From positions 1 through 64,000 of the forward strand of contig SHUF01000004.1 in NCBI GenBank assembly GCA_009694745.1: 64,000 nucleotides of DNA, read 5' to 3'. This document shows positions 37,297 to 45,420 of the stretch, in pieces. The notes under the pieces are model-generated. The model was given only the letters and a program-made list of their open reading frames with translations. It was not told the DNA's origin and ran no database searches. Source of the DNA: Acidobacteriota bacterium (lineage in GTDB: Bacteria > Acidobacteriota > Vicinamibacteria > Vicinamibacterales > SCN-69-37). Position 1 is the stretch's first letter; the number at the start of each line of letters is the position of its first letter. Both the position numbers and the translations under genes were made by a program.

Positions 37297-38111
37297 TACT
37301 GCGTGCCCTGCAGCGAGATCTTTGCGCTGAAGCGCTGGGCCGTTTCCTGCTGACTGGCCACCAGATCGACGAGACGGCCCGACGAAAGCGCTTGTTCGAC
37401 TTCGGCATCGCCATCGAGCAGTCGAATGGCGATCCAGCGGGCGTTCGGCACACCCGGCGCCAGCGATTCGATGAGCGGTACCAGTTCCGAGATGGCACGC
37501 TGGAACTCAGGCGTTCCCTTGATTCGCAGCGGCTCGGTATGGACCGAGCCCGATGAAACACCCGCCACTGCTTCGAGCAATCCATGGATGCCGTCGCCGG
37601 TGCGTGCGGTGATGCCCACGGCCGGCACACCCAGGTCGCGCGAGAGACTGCGGACGTCCACCTCGATGTTCTTCCGCTTCGCTTCATCCATCAGGTTCAC
37701 GGCGATCACCACGCGGCTGGTGATCTCGAGCACCTGCAGCACCAGGTTCAGGTTGCGCTCGATGGCCGTGGCGTCAACGACGACGATGGTGGCATCGGGA
37801 TGACCGAAGAGGAGGAAGTCGCGGGCGATTTCCTCGTCGTGCGACGCCGAGAGCAGCGAGTAGGTGCCGGGAAGGTCCACGAGTTTGTAGCGCACGTTGT
37901 CGAACGCAAACGCGCCTTCGGCCCGTGTGACCGTCTTGCCGGGCCAGTTGCCGGTGTGCTGTTTGAGGCCGGTGAGCGCGTTGAAGAGCGTGGATTTGCC
38001 GGTGTTGGGGTTACCCGCGAGCGCGACCACACGATCGACTTTGTCGAGCGACACGCCCATGCGGGCCAACTCAGCGTTGATGCTGCACGAGCCGCAGTCG
38101 TGGGCACTCAT
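37296..38111 (-). CDS. FeoB-type GTPase subunit (separate ORF)
   Basis: VVALAGNPNTGKSTLFNALTGLKQHTGNWPGKTVTRAEGAF; VDLPGTYSLLSASHDEEIARDFL; NLMDEAKRKNIEVD. Confidence 0.92.
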   Translation of the reverse strand: MSAHDCGSCSINAELARMGVSLDKVDRVVALAGNPNTGKSTLFNALTGLKQHTGNWPGKTVTRAEGAFAFDNVRYKLVDLPGTYSLLSASHDEEIARDFLLFGHPDATIVVVDATAIERNLNLVLQVLEITSRVVIAVNLMDEAKRKNIEVDVRSLSRDLGVPAVGITARTGDGIHGLLEAVAGVSSGSVHTEPLRIKGTPEFQRAISELVPLIESLAPGVPNARWIAIRLLDGDAEVEQALSSGRLVDLVASQQETAQRFSAKISLQGTQ

Positions 38112-39109
38112 GAGGCTTTCTCCAGTGGCTGCACCAGCACTTGGGATGCCTGCTCGCTTCGGAGCGCGACGAGGGTGCCGCGAATTTCGTACGCGCGCGG
38201 ATCGCCGGCAAAGGTGGTGAGCGCCGCGCGAATGGTGGCCCCTTCGGTGAAGCCCAGGTCCATCAGGCGGCGCCGGCTGTAGCCCTGGCAGCGATCGTCG
38301 AGGCCAAGGATCTCGGCAGCCTGACCGGTGGAGAGTTCGGCCAGTCGCAGCGCGCCCGCGAGCGCGGGCGCTTGCGGGGCGTTTTCCAGGAAGATATTGG
38401 CCGCCACGGCAGGCGCCAGGCGAAATTCATTCTCGCCGTCGGTCAGCACCATGCGTTCGGGCGAGGAGTCGATGATGCGAATCATCTGTCCGACTTCGAT
38501 CCCTGCTGCAACGAGTTGGGCGTAGGAGATCGGCGGCTCGTCTTCAAGGTGCACGATGCGCGCGAGCCGGTCGATGGGCCAGGCCGTCGCAGGAGTGCCA
38601 GCCGCCGGCGGCACAAACCCTTCGCGGGTGGGAATTGGATCGCCGTGGGGATCGACAGACGGGTGGCCCAACGATGCCGAAAGCCGATCGGCGGCGTCGG
38701 GTGAGAGGTGATGCTCGCCGCGCTCGGCCGCCGCATGCACCTGTGGCAGGGGCAGGCGCGCTTCGTCGGCGAAGTAGCGTTCAAGCAGGCGATGCGCGCG
38801 GATGACTTGAAGTGCCAGGCGTTCGCCTTCGGGGGTGAGGTCGAACTCGGCGCCGCGAGCCACCAGGAGACCCTGGGTCTGCATCCGTTTGACTAGGTCC
38901 AGAGCCGCGCGGTCGCGCACCCGGAGTGCCCCGGTCAGGGAGGCCAGCGACCCGTGCCGGCCACGGTACTCCAGGTCAAACAGGTGCTTCAGGGCGTCTT
39001 CGAGTCGGTGGCGGCTCTGTGACGCCCGCCGCCGACTGGCCCAGGACAGGGCCAAAAACAGGCCAAAAATTGTGGCGCCAATCGCGACAGTTGTGAGAAG
39101 TGGCCCCAT
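38108..39109 (-). CDS. membrane-anchored DtxR-type regulator domain fused to FeoA-like domains
   Basis: MGPLLTTVAIGATIFGLFLALSWASRRR (TM); LVARGAEFDLTPEGERLALQVIRAHRLLERYFADEARLP; C-terminal LDDRCQGYSRRRLMDLGFTEGATIRAAL (FeoA). Confidence 0.85.
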   Translation of the reverse strand: MGPLLTTVAIGATIFGLFLALSWASRRRASQSRHRLEDALKHLFDLEYRGRHGSLASLTGALRVRDRAALDLVKRMQTQGLLVARGAEFDLTPEGERLALQVIRAHRLLERYFADEARLPLPQVHAAAERGEHHLSPDAADRLSASLGHPSVDPHGDPIPTREGFVPPAAGTPATAWPIDRLARIVHLEDEPPISYAQLVAAGIEVGQMIRIIDSSPERMVLTDGENEFRLAPAVAANIFLENAPQAPALAGALRLAELSTGQAAEILGLDDRCQGYSRRRLMDLGFTEGATIRAALTTFAGDPRAYEIRGTLVALRSEQASQVLVQPLEKAS

Positions 39110-39158
39110 TTCGATTACCCATAATACAGATTTTGACCACTCAAAACAACTGTCCGAC

Positions 39159-39221
39159 AAACGACCTCTGAGGTAGTTTTTTTCTCCCCTCTGAAGAAAA
39201 AAACTACCTCAGAGGTCGTTT
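39159..39221. repeat. perfect 27-nt-arm inverted repeat containing AAACGACCTCTGAGGTAGTTTTTTT
   Basis: aaacgacctctgaggtagtttttttct / agaaaaaaactacctcagaggtcgttt, about 9-nt loop. Confidence 0.95.
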
Positions 39222-39225
39222 TCGC

Positions 39226-39897
39226 TCATTTGTTGGGGCGGACGAGGACCTTCGACGCCGCGCGGGTGCCGATGGTGGTGTGGCGATCGGCGTCAGACCG
39301 CAGGCGGACGGCGTCGGCGGCTGAATCGCGCGCCTCGATCACCACCGACCGTCCCGGCATGAGGTCTCGCTGCTCGACGAAGCGCAGAAACTCCGCGTCC
39401 TGATCGATCACGCGCGTAATCACCAACGGGGTTTCGAGTGGCGCGTTCAGCAGGTCCACAGATTCGCGATGCGAGATGGTGCCTTCCGCGTTTGGAATGG
39501 GGTCGCCGTGCGGGTCCACTTCTGGACGGCCGAGCATCTCGTCGATGCGATCGATCAGCTGCTCGGATACCGCATGTTCCAGGCGTTCCGCCTCGTCATG
39601 CACTTCGGCCCAGCTCATCCCCAGCACTTTGACGAGAAACAGCTCGATCAGCCGATGCCGCCGCAACACGAGCGACGCCAGCTTTTCTCCGGCGTCCGTC
39701 AGCCGCACACCCATGTACGGCTCGTAGTGCACCAGCCCTGACTCCGACAGCGCCTTCATCATCGTCGTCGCGGTGCCAGGCACAACGCCGAGCGCCGACG
39801 CCAGTTGGCCCATGGGGACCAGTGACGGGCTGGTCTGGGCGGCCTGCGCGAGGTGGATGGTCTTGAGGTAGTTCTCCACCGTTTGTGACGGAAGCAT
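39226..39897 (-). CDS. DtxR/MntR family metal-dependent transcriptional regulator
   Basis: TVENYLKTIHLAQ; GTATTMMKALSESGLVHYEPYMGVRLTDAGEKLASLVLRRHRLIELFLVKVLGMSWAEVHDEAERLEHAVSE. Confidence 0.93.
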   Translation of the reverse strand: MLPSQTVENYLKTIHLAQAAQTSPSLVPMGQLASALGVVPGTATTMMKALSESGLVHYEPYMGVRLTDAGEKLASLVLRRHRLIELFLVKVLGMSWAEVHDEAERLEHAVSEQLIDRIDEMLGRPEVDPHGDPIPNAEGTISHRESVDLLNAPLETPLVITRVIDQDAEFLRFVEQRDLMPGRSVVIEARDSAADAVRLRSDADRHTTIGTRAASKVLVRPNK

Positions 39898-39925
39898 AGG
39901 CCCCATTATCGGCCACAATGCCCAC

Positions 39926-40675
39926 GTGAGGTTGGAGCGGGCGTTTGATTCTCCTGAGGACAAGCGGCGCTATGTCCGGCGCCTCTTCGCCACCATTGCC
40001 ACCCGGTACGACCTCATCACCCGCGTGCTCTCGTTTGGCCTCGACCAGCGATGGAAGGCGCAGCTGGTGGCGTCGACTGGGGCCAGTGTCGGCTCGCGCG
40101 CCCTCGACCTGGCGTGTGGCACGGGGGACCTCGCGCAGCGGTTGGCGGCGCGTGGCGCTTCCGTCACCGGGCTCGATGTCACACCGGTCATGCTTGTCCT
40201 CGCACGCGCCAAGCCGGCGAATGCCGGCATTCGCTGGGTCGCTGGCGACATGACCGCCTTGCCGTTGTCCAGCGCGTCGGTCGATGTGATCACCACTGGT
40301 TATGGGTTGCGGAACGTCCCGGATCTGAAGCTCGCCCTGGCTGAGGTGTACCGCGTGTTGGATGACAACGGGCGTCTGGCATCGCTCGATTTCAATCGGC
40401 CTGAGTCTGCGATCGTGCGCGGCCCGTACCTGGCGTACCTCACGGTGGTCGGTGCGGTCCTCGGATGGCTGCTGCATCGCGACCCCGACACCTATCGCTA
40501 CATCCCGGCGTCGATCAGGCGATATCCCGGCGCGGCGAGCGTGGCCCGTCTGATAGAAGACGCGGGATTTGCTGAGGTGCGAGTGGTGCCGGTGTTAGGC
40601 GGCTTGATGGCGATTCATCTGGCGGCCAAGCGGCCGATCGCAGGGATAAGGAACGGCAGCAAGTCCACGTCCTGA
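39926..40675 (+). CDS. ubiE: UbiE/MenG demethylmenaquinone methyltransferase
   Basis: VRRLFATIATRYDLITRVLSFGLDQRWK; ALDLACGTGDLAQRLA; DVITTGYGLRNVPDLKLALAEVYRVL. Confidence 0.93.
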   Translation: MRLERAFDSPEDKRRYVRRLFATIATRYDLITRVLSFGLDQRWKAQLVASTGASVGSRALDLACGTGDLAQRLAARGASVTGLDVTPVMLVLARAKPANAGIRWVAGDMTALPLSSASVDVITTGYGLRNVPDLKLALAEVYRVLDDNGRLASLDFNRPESAIVRGPYLAYLTVVGAVLGWLLHRDPDTYRYIPASIRRYPGAASVARLIEDAGFAEVRVVPVLGGLMAIHLAAKRPIAGIRNGSKSTS

Positions 40676-41046
40676 AGATCGGCAATCGCCTTGCCCGGCG
40701 CGATGGGGACTTCCTCCACCACCACGTTGCGGCGGCCTACTGTCGCGCTCGATCGCCCCATGACACGGGGCGGCCGCACACTCGTGTCGAGCACGAATTC
40801 GATGAAGTCATCCGCCGACGACTCGGACGCGATTCGTACGGAATCCGCAGGCGTCTGCGCCTGAAATGGCAATCGCTCAGCCCGGAGGATCTGGACGGTC
40901 TGCACCACCAGCGGCCCTGCGACCTCGACAATGAACTTGGCGTAGGCCGCGTGCGCGGCGTCACCGCTCTGGCGGCGTTCGATGGCCCCGGCCTGAGCGC
41001 GTTCAATTTCTCTGAGGATCTGCTGGCGGAGTTCGGCGACTTCCAT
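40615..41046 (-). CDS. conserved hypothetical protein
   Basis: 143-aa ORF, slightly overlapping the ubiE 3' end. Confidence 0.5.
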   Translation of the reverse strand: MEVAELRQQILREIERAQAGAIERRQSGDAAHAAYAKFIVEVAGPLVVQTVQILRAERLPFQAQTPADSVRIASESSADDFIEFVLDTSVRPPRVMGRSSATVGRRNVVVEEVPIAPGKAIADLQDVDLLPFLIPAIGRLAAR

Positions 41047-41060
41047 AGCCCTTCAGCGTA

Positions 41061-42308
41061 CTACGTTCGCAGCACGCCCACCGCGCCGGATGCAGCCAGG
41101 GCAGCAATTCGTTCAGGCGCGTACCCGAGGTCGCTTTCGAGCACGGAGGCCGTATGCTCGCCCAGTCGCGGCGGCGGCGTGCGCACCGCCCCAGGCGTTT
41201 CCGAGAGCTTGACCGGCACACCAAGCACCTGCAAAGGACCGATGGTGGGATGGACGACCGACTCGACCATGGCCCTGGCCAGGATCTGGGGATCCTCGAG
41301 CGCTTCTCCCACCGAACGCACGGCGCCGCACGAGACGCCGGCCTCACGAAGGCGCGTGGCCCATCCCGCAGCGGTATCAGTGGCCAGCGCGCGGTTGACG
41401 ATCAGTTCAAGCGCGTCGATGTGCTCGACGCGACCGGTATTGGTGGCGAATCTGGCGTCGGCGCCCACCTGCGGGAGTCCGGCGACGACACAGAAGCGCT
41501 GGAACTGGTCGTCGTTGCCCACGGCAAGGACCAGCACACCGTCGGCAGTGGCAAACGTGTTGTACGGCGCGATGGCCGCGTGTTTGTTGCCGAGGCGATT
41601 GGGCGAGACGCCGGTGGCGAGATAACGCCCGGCCTGATAGGTCAGCAGTGCCGCGCACGAATCCAGCAGGCTGATGTCCACATGCTGGCCTTTGCCCGTG
41701 CGGCCTTTGGCAATCATCGCGAGCAGCATGCCCTGGAACGCAAACATGCCGGCCGCGATGTCGGCAATCGCCACTCCCAGACGCACCGCAGGACCGTCGC
41801 GCGCGCCGGTCACACTCATCAGTCCGCCCTCGGCTTGAATCACCGCGTCGTAGCCCGCTTCTTCTCGTCGTGGTCCGGTGTGCCCGAAGCTCGAGATTGA
41901 GACGTAAATCAATCCCGGATGCTTTTCCGAGACAGCGCCGTAACCCAGGCCACGATCATCCAGCGTGCCGGGCCGGAAGTTCTCGGCGAGGACGTCGGCG
42001 CGGGCGATGAGGGCGTCGAGCACGGCGCGGCCATCGGGCGTGGTGTAGTCGAGCGCCACACTTTCCTTGTTGCGATTGACGCTCAGGTAATACGAGCTCT
42101 CGCCTTCAAGGAACGGCGGACCCCACGCGCGGGTGTCGTCGCCGCGGCGCGGGTGCTCGATCTTGATGACGCGGGCGCCCATGTCTGCGGCGAGCATCGT
42201 GCAGTACGGACCCGACAGGACGCGCGTCAGGTCGAGGATGGTGACGCCAGAGAGTGGTCCCGTGCTTGGATCGGAGCCGTTTGAAACGACCTCAGAGGTC
42301 GTTTTCAT
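41061..42308 (-). CDS. CaiB/BaiF-type (class III) CoA transferase with palindrome-encoded N-terminus
   Basis: MKTTSEVVSNGSDPSTGPLSGVTILDLTRVLSGPYCTMLAADMGARVIKIEHPRRGDDTRAWGPPF... Confidence 0.93.
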   Translation of the reverse strand: MKTTSEVVSNGSDPSTGPLSGVTILDLTRVLSGPYCTMLAADMGARVIKIEHPRRGDDTRAWGPPFLEGESSYYLSVNRNKESVALDYTTPDGRAVLDALIARADVLAENFRPGTLDDRGLGYGAVSEKHPGLIYVSISSFGHTGPRREEAGYDAVIQAEGGLMSVTGARDGPAVRLGVAIADIAAGMFAFQGMLLAMIAKGRTGKGQHVDISLLDSCAALLTYQAGRYLATGVSPNRLGNKHAAIAPYNTFATADGVLVLAVGNDDQFQRFCVVAGLPQVGADARFATNTGRVEHIDALELIVNRALATDTAAGWATRLREAGVSCGAVRSVGEALEDPQILARAMVESVVHPTIGPLQVLGVPVKLSETPGAVRTPPPRLGEHTASVLESDLGYAPERIAALAASGAVGVLRT

Positions 42309-42344
42309 GGTGTCCCCTCTGAAAACGACCTCTGAGGTCGTTTC
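42283..42344. repeat. pair of AAACGACCTCWGAGGTCGTTT palindromes forming a perfect 24-bp inverted repeat across a gene junction
   Basis: gaaacgacctcagaggtcgttttc-atggtgtcccctct-gaaaacgacctctgaggtcgtttc. Confidence 0.95.
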
Positions 42345-43387
42345 GGCACCGCTTTCGACGTCGCGTTCGCCACCGCGATCAAATCCACAAACAGCGCGTA
42401 CGCGGTCTTCTCCAGCCCTCCGTCGCGTTGTGTGATCACCACACGTCCCAGAATGTCCGTTTCGATCTCCAGAGCGTTCGCCTGTCCTTCGAGGCTCCCG
42501 AGCGGGTCACTCACGTCCAGGGTTTCCAGCTGCACACTTGCACGCACGCCAACATTCGTCCGCGTGGCCCGGCCCACCAGCTTCACGTGGTGGCCCACTG
42601 CAACCGCGGCCAAAAGGCGCGGGGCGTCGACAGCCGAAATTCCTTCGCGCTCCACATCGCGCGGCGTGATGCCGGCATCCATCCAGACGTTGGCCATCGC
42701 CGCCACCTTCGCGGCCGCGTCCCAGCCATCCACATCCAGTGACGCATCGGCCTCCGCCACCCCGGCGGCCTGCATGCGCGCAAGGGCCGCATCGAAGGCT
42801 TCGCCGCGTTCCATGGCCGTAAGAATGTGGTTGGTGGTGCTGTTCACGACGCCGCGAAACGAGCCGATTTTCACTCCCGGCATGGTCTCTCGCACGAGGT
42901 TGAAGATCGGGATGCCGTCCATGACCGCACCTTCGAAGAGGAACTGCAGGCCGGCGGCACGAGCCTCGGCAGCAAGCGCGCGATACGCATGCGCCACGGG
43001 TCCCTTGTTCGCGCTGATGACATGCGCGCCTGCGGCAAACGCCGCCCGGATGTGAGAAATCGCGGGCTCTCCAGACTGCACATCCAGAGGTGTCGTCTCA
43101 ACCATTACGCGGGCCTCGGTGTCGAGGGAACCAAGCTGGTGGATGAGGTCATGTGCTGTGAGCGATGCCGAGCCTGGCCCAACCAGGCCGCCGCCGGCCA
43201 CTCGTTGTGCCGCTTGTACGGTGTCGAGGCCCGCCCTGTCGAACACGGCGCCATGATGACCAGTCGCGATCGCCACCACGGTGACCTCGATGCCTCGCCC
43301 GTCGAGCGCCGGCTTGAGTTCCTGCAACAGAAGCGCAAACCTGCGGCCGACGTGGCCGAACCCGATGAGTGCCAGCGCAATACGCAA
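42305..43387 (-). CDS. hom: homoserine dehydrogenase
   Basis: ALALIGFGHVGRRFALLL; VISANKGPVAHAYRAL; FRGVVNSTTNHILTAMERGEAFDAALARMQAAGVAEADASLDVDGWDAAAKVAAMANVWM. Confidence 0.92.
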   Translation of the reverse strand: MRIALALIGFGHVGRRFALLLQELKPALDGRGIEVTVVAIATGHHGAVFDRAGLDTVQAAQRVAGGGLVGPGSASLTAHDLIHQLGSLDTEARVMVETTPLDVQSGEPAISHIRAAFAAGAHVISANKGPVAHAYRALAAEARAAGLQFLFEGAVMDGIPIFNLVRETMPGVKIGSFRGVVNSTTNHILTAMERGEAFDAALARMQAAGVAEADASLDVDGWDAAAKVAAMANVWMDAGITPRDVEREGISAVDAPRLLAAVAVGHHVKLVGRATRTNVGVRASVQLETLDVSDPLGSLEGQANALEIETDILGRVVITQRDGGLEKTAYALFVDLIAVANATSKAVPKRPQRSFSEGTP

Positions 43388-43419
43388 TCGGCGTAAAGTG
43401 TATCGAGGATTCCATCACC

Positions 43420-44160
43420 ATGCGAAATACAGCCCGTTCGTTGTCTGCCTTGTCGTTCGCCGTCGTCCTCGCAGGAGCCACGCCGGCGCTCGCGCAGCCG
43501 GCCGCTCCGGCGCCGTCCGTGGTCGTGGCCTCTGGGGAAAGCCGCATCAAAGTGGCGCCCGATCAGGCGTGGGCTACCGTGTCGCTCGAGACGCGGGATT
43601 CGCGGGGAGCCGAGGCGCGACGCCTGGGCGCGGCCGCGATGACGTCGGTCATGGCCACGCTCAAAAAGGCCGGCCTCGACGGCGATGCCGGGCAGACCAT
43701 TGGCATCTCTTTGCATCCGGAATACGACTACGCGAACGGCCGCCAGCGAATGAAGGGGATGATCATGTCGAATCAGGTCCAGGTGCGGATCGACGACATC
43801 TCGAAGGTGGCCGATGTGCTTGATGCGGTCGGCGGACTGACCCTGCCGGCGTCTTCAACGCTGACAGTCGGCGGATTGCGATTTGATTTGAAGAACCGCG
43901 CGGGGGTTCAGCGCGATGCCCTTCGTCTGGCCGTGGAGGATGCCGTGGCGCGTGCCAAGGCCCTGGCAGCCGGAGCCGGCATGAGCGTTGGCCGCACCCT
44001 TCGCATCGAAGAGGCGGGCGCCGAAAGTCAGATGAAGTTCCCCCAGGAGCAGTTCATGATGGCGCGGGCCGGCCAGGCCGATGCTTCGATGCCGACGCCC
44101 ATCTCACCGTCGGACATCGAGATTCGCGCGCAGGTGACGGTGACCGTCGAGATCAAATAG
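43420..44160 (+). CDS. SIMPL domain-containing exported protein (DUF541)
   Basis: VVVASGESRIKVAPDQAWATVSLETRDSRGAEARRLGAAAM ... RALALAAGAG-like C-terminal region. Confidence 0.87.
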   Translation: MRNTARSLSALSFAVVLAGATPALAQPAAPAPSVVVASGESRIKVAPDQAWATVSLETRDSRGAEARRLGAAAMTSVMATLKKAGLDGDAGQTIGISLHPEYDYANGRQRMKGMIMSNQVQVRIDDISKVADVLDAVGGLTLPASSTLTVGGLRFDLKNRAGVQRDALRLAVEDAVARAKALAAGAGMSVGRTLRIEEAGAESQMKFPQEQFMMARAGQADASMPTPISPSDIEIRAQVTVTVEIK

Positions 44161-45397
44161 GCCGCGCGCGTCCCGTGTCGTCGTTCTCGTCGCTGCCCAG
44201 ATCGAGCAGCGTCAATTCGTCCTTCTGCACACGCCGCATCGAGAGGCGAAGTGGGTCGGGCGCTTCAAGTTCCTTGGTCGAACTCACGCCGAGCTCCTTG
44301 AACCGCCGTGCGCCTGGAAGCACTTTCTGCTCCAGTGACCCGATGAACCGGTCGTAGCTGTCGGCCGCCTGCTTGATGCCGTACCCCACCTTGTCGAGGT
44401 GGTCCACCATGGTGGCCAGGCGGTCGTAGAGCTCTCGGCCCAGCTGCTGAATCTCTTCCGCGTTGACGGCCAGTTGCTGCTGCTTCCACCCATAGGCCAC
44501 CGCGCGCAGCACGGCGACCAGGGTCATCGGCGTGGCCGGCACCACCCGCATGGTGGACGAAAACTCCAGCAGCGTCGCGTCGCGCTCGAAGGCCGCGGCC
44601 AGCAGCGGTTCGATCGGTAGGAACATCACGACGAACTCGGGCGATGGCTGGAATTGCGCCCAGTATTCCTTGCTGCCGAGCGATCGCACGTGTTCGCGCA
44701 CCTGCCGTGCATGCGCGTCCAGCTGCACGTCGCGCTCCGCATCATCGCGCGCGGTCGAGGCGCGAAGGTAGGCGTCGATGGGCACCTTCGAGTCGATGAC
44801 GATGCTCGCGCCGCCGGGGAGGCGGACGATCATGTCGGGCGTCAACCGCGCGCCGCTGTCGGTGGTGGCCTGCGGCTGTTCCTCAAAGTCGCAGTGCGCG
44901 AGCATGCCCGACATCTCCACGACACGGCGGAGTTGGACCTCGCCCCACTTGCCGCGAGCGTTCGGTGAGCGCAGGGCCTGCGAGAGGCCTTCGGTGGTTT
45001 TGCGCAGCTGTTCCTGCGAGACCGCAAGCCCGCTCAGTTGCGACGCTACGGCCTGGAAGGAGCCTTCTCGCTCGCGATCCGCCGAGGCCACCTGCGTCTG
45101 GACTCGCCCGAGAGTCTCGCGCATGGGTTGCAGCAGCGCCTCGGCGCGCTGAACGAATTCCGTGCGATTTTCGCGCAGCGCATCCTGCGAGAGAGCCGCG
45201 AAGGATTCGCGCAGGCGCGACTGAGTTTCGGCAGCGGCTTGCCGCTGCTCGTCGGCCGAGCGTCGCGAGGTGTCGAGTTCAGCCGCCAGGCGGGCCAGAT
45301 CGGCCAACAAACGCTGCCGTCCGATAAGGAACCAGATGGCGGTGGCGGCCGCGCCGAGCGCGGCACCGACGACAAGAAAGAGCAGGTTCTGGGTCAT
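44153..45397 (-). CDS. rmuC: DNA recombination protein RmuC
   Basis: N-terminal TM, coiled coil, ALRSPNARGKWGEVQLRRVVEMSGMLAHCDFEEQ; DMIVRLPGGASIVIDSKVPIDAYL; PATPMTLVAVLRAVAYGWKQQQLA. Confidence 0.94.
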   Translation of the reverse strand: MTQNLLFLVVGAALGAAATAIWFLIGRQRLLADLARLAAELDTSRRSADEQRQAAAETQSRLRESFAALSQDALRENRTEFVQRAEALLQPMRETLGRVQTQVASADREREGSFQAVASQLSGLAVSQEQLRKTTEGLSQALRSPNARGKWGEVQLRRVVEMSGMLAHCDFEEQPQATTDSGARLTPDMIVRLPGGASIVIDSKVPIDAYLRASTARDDAERDVQLDAHARQVREHVRSLGSKEYWAQFQPSPEFVVMFLPIEPLLAAAFERDATLLEFSSTMRVVPATPMTLVAVLRAVAYGWKQQQLAVNAEEIQQLGRELYDRLATMVDHLDKVGYGIKQAADSYDRFIGSLEQKVLPGARRFKELGVSSTKELEAPDPLRLSMRRVQKDELTLLDLGSDENDDTGRARPI

Positions 45398-45420
45398 GAA
45401 AACTGTTTTATGCTCACCGC

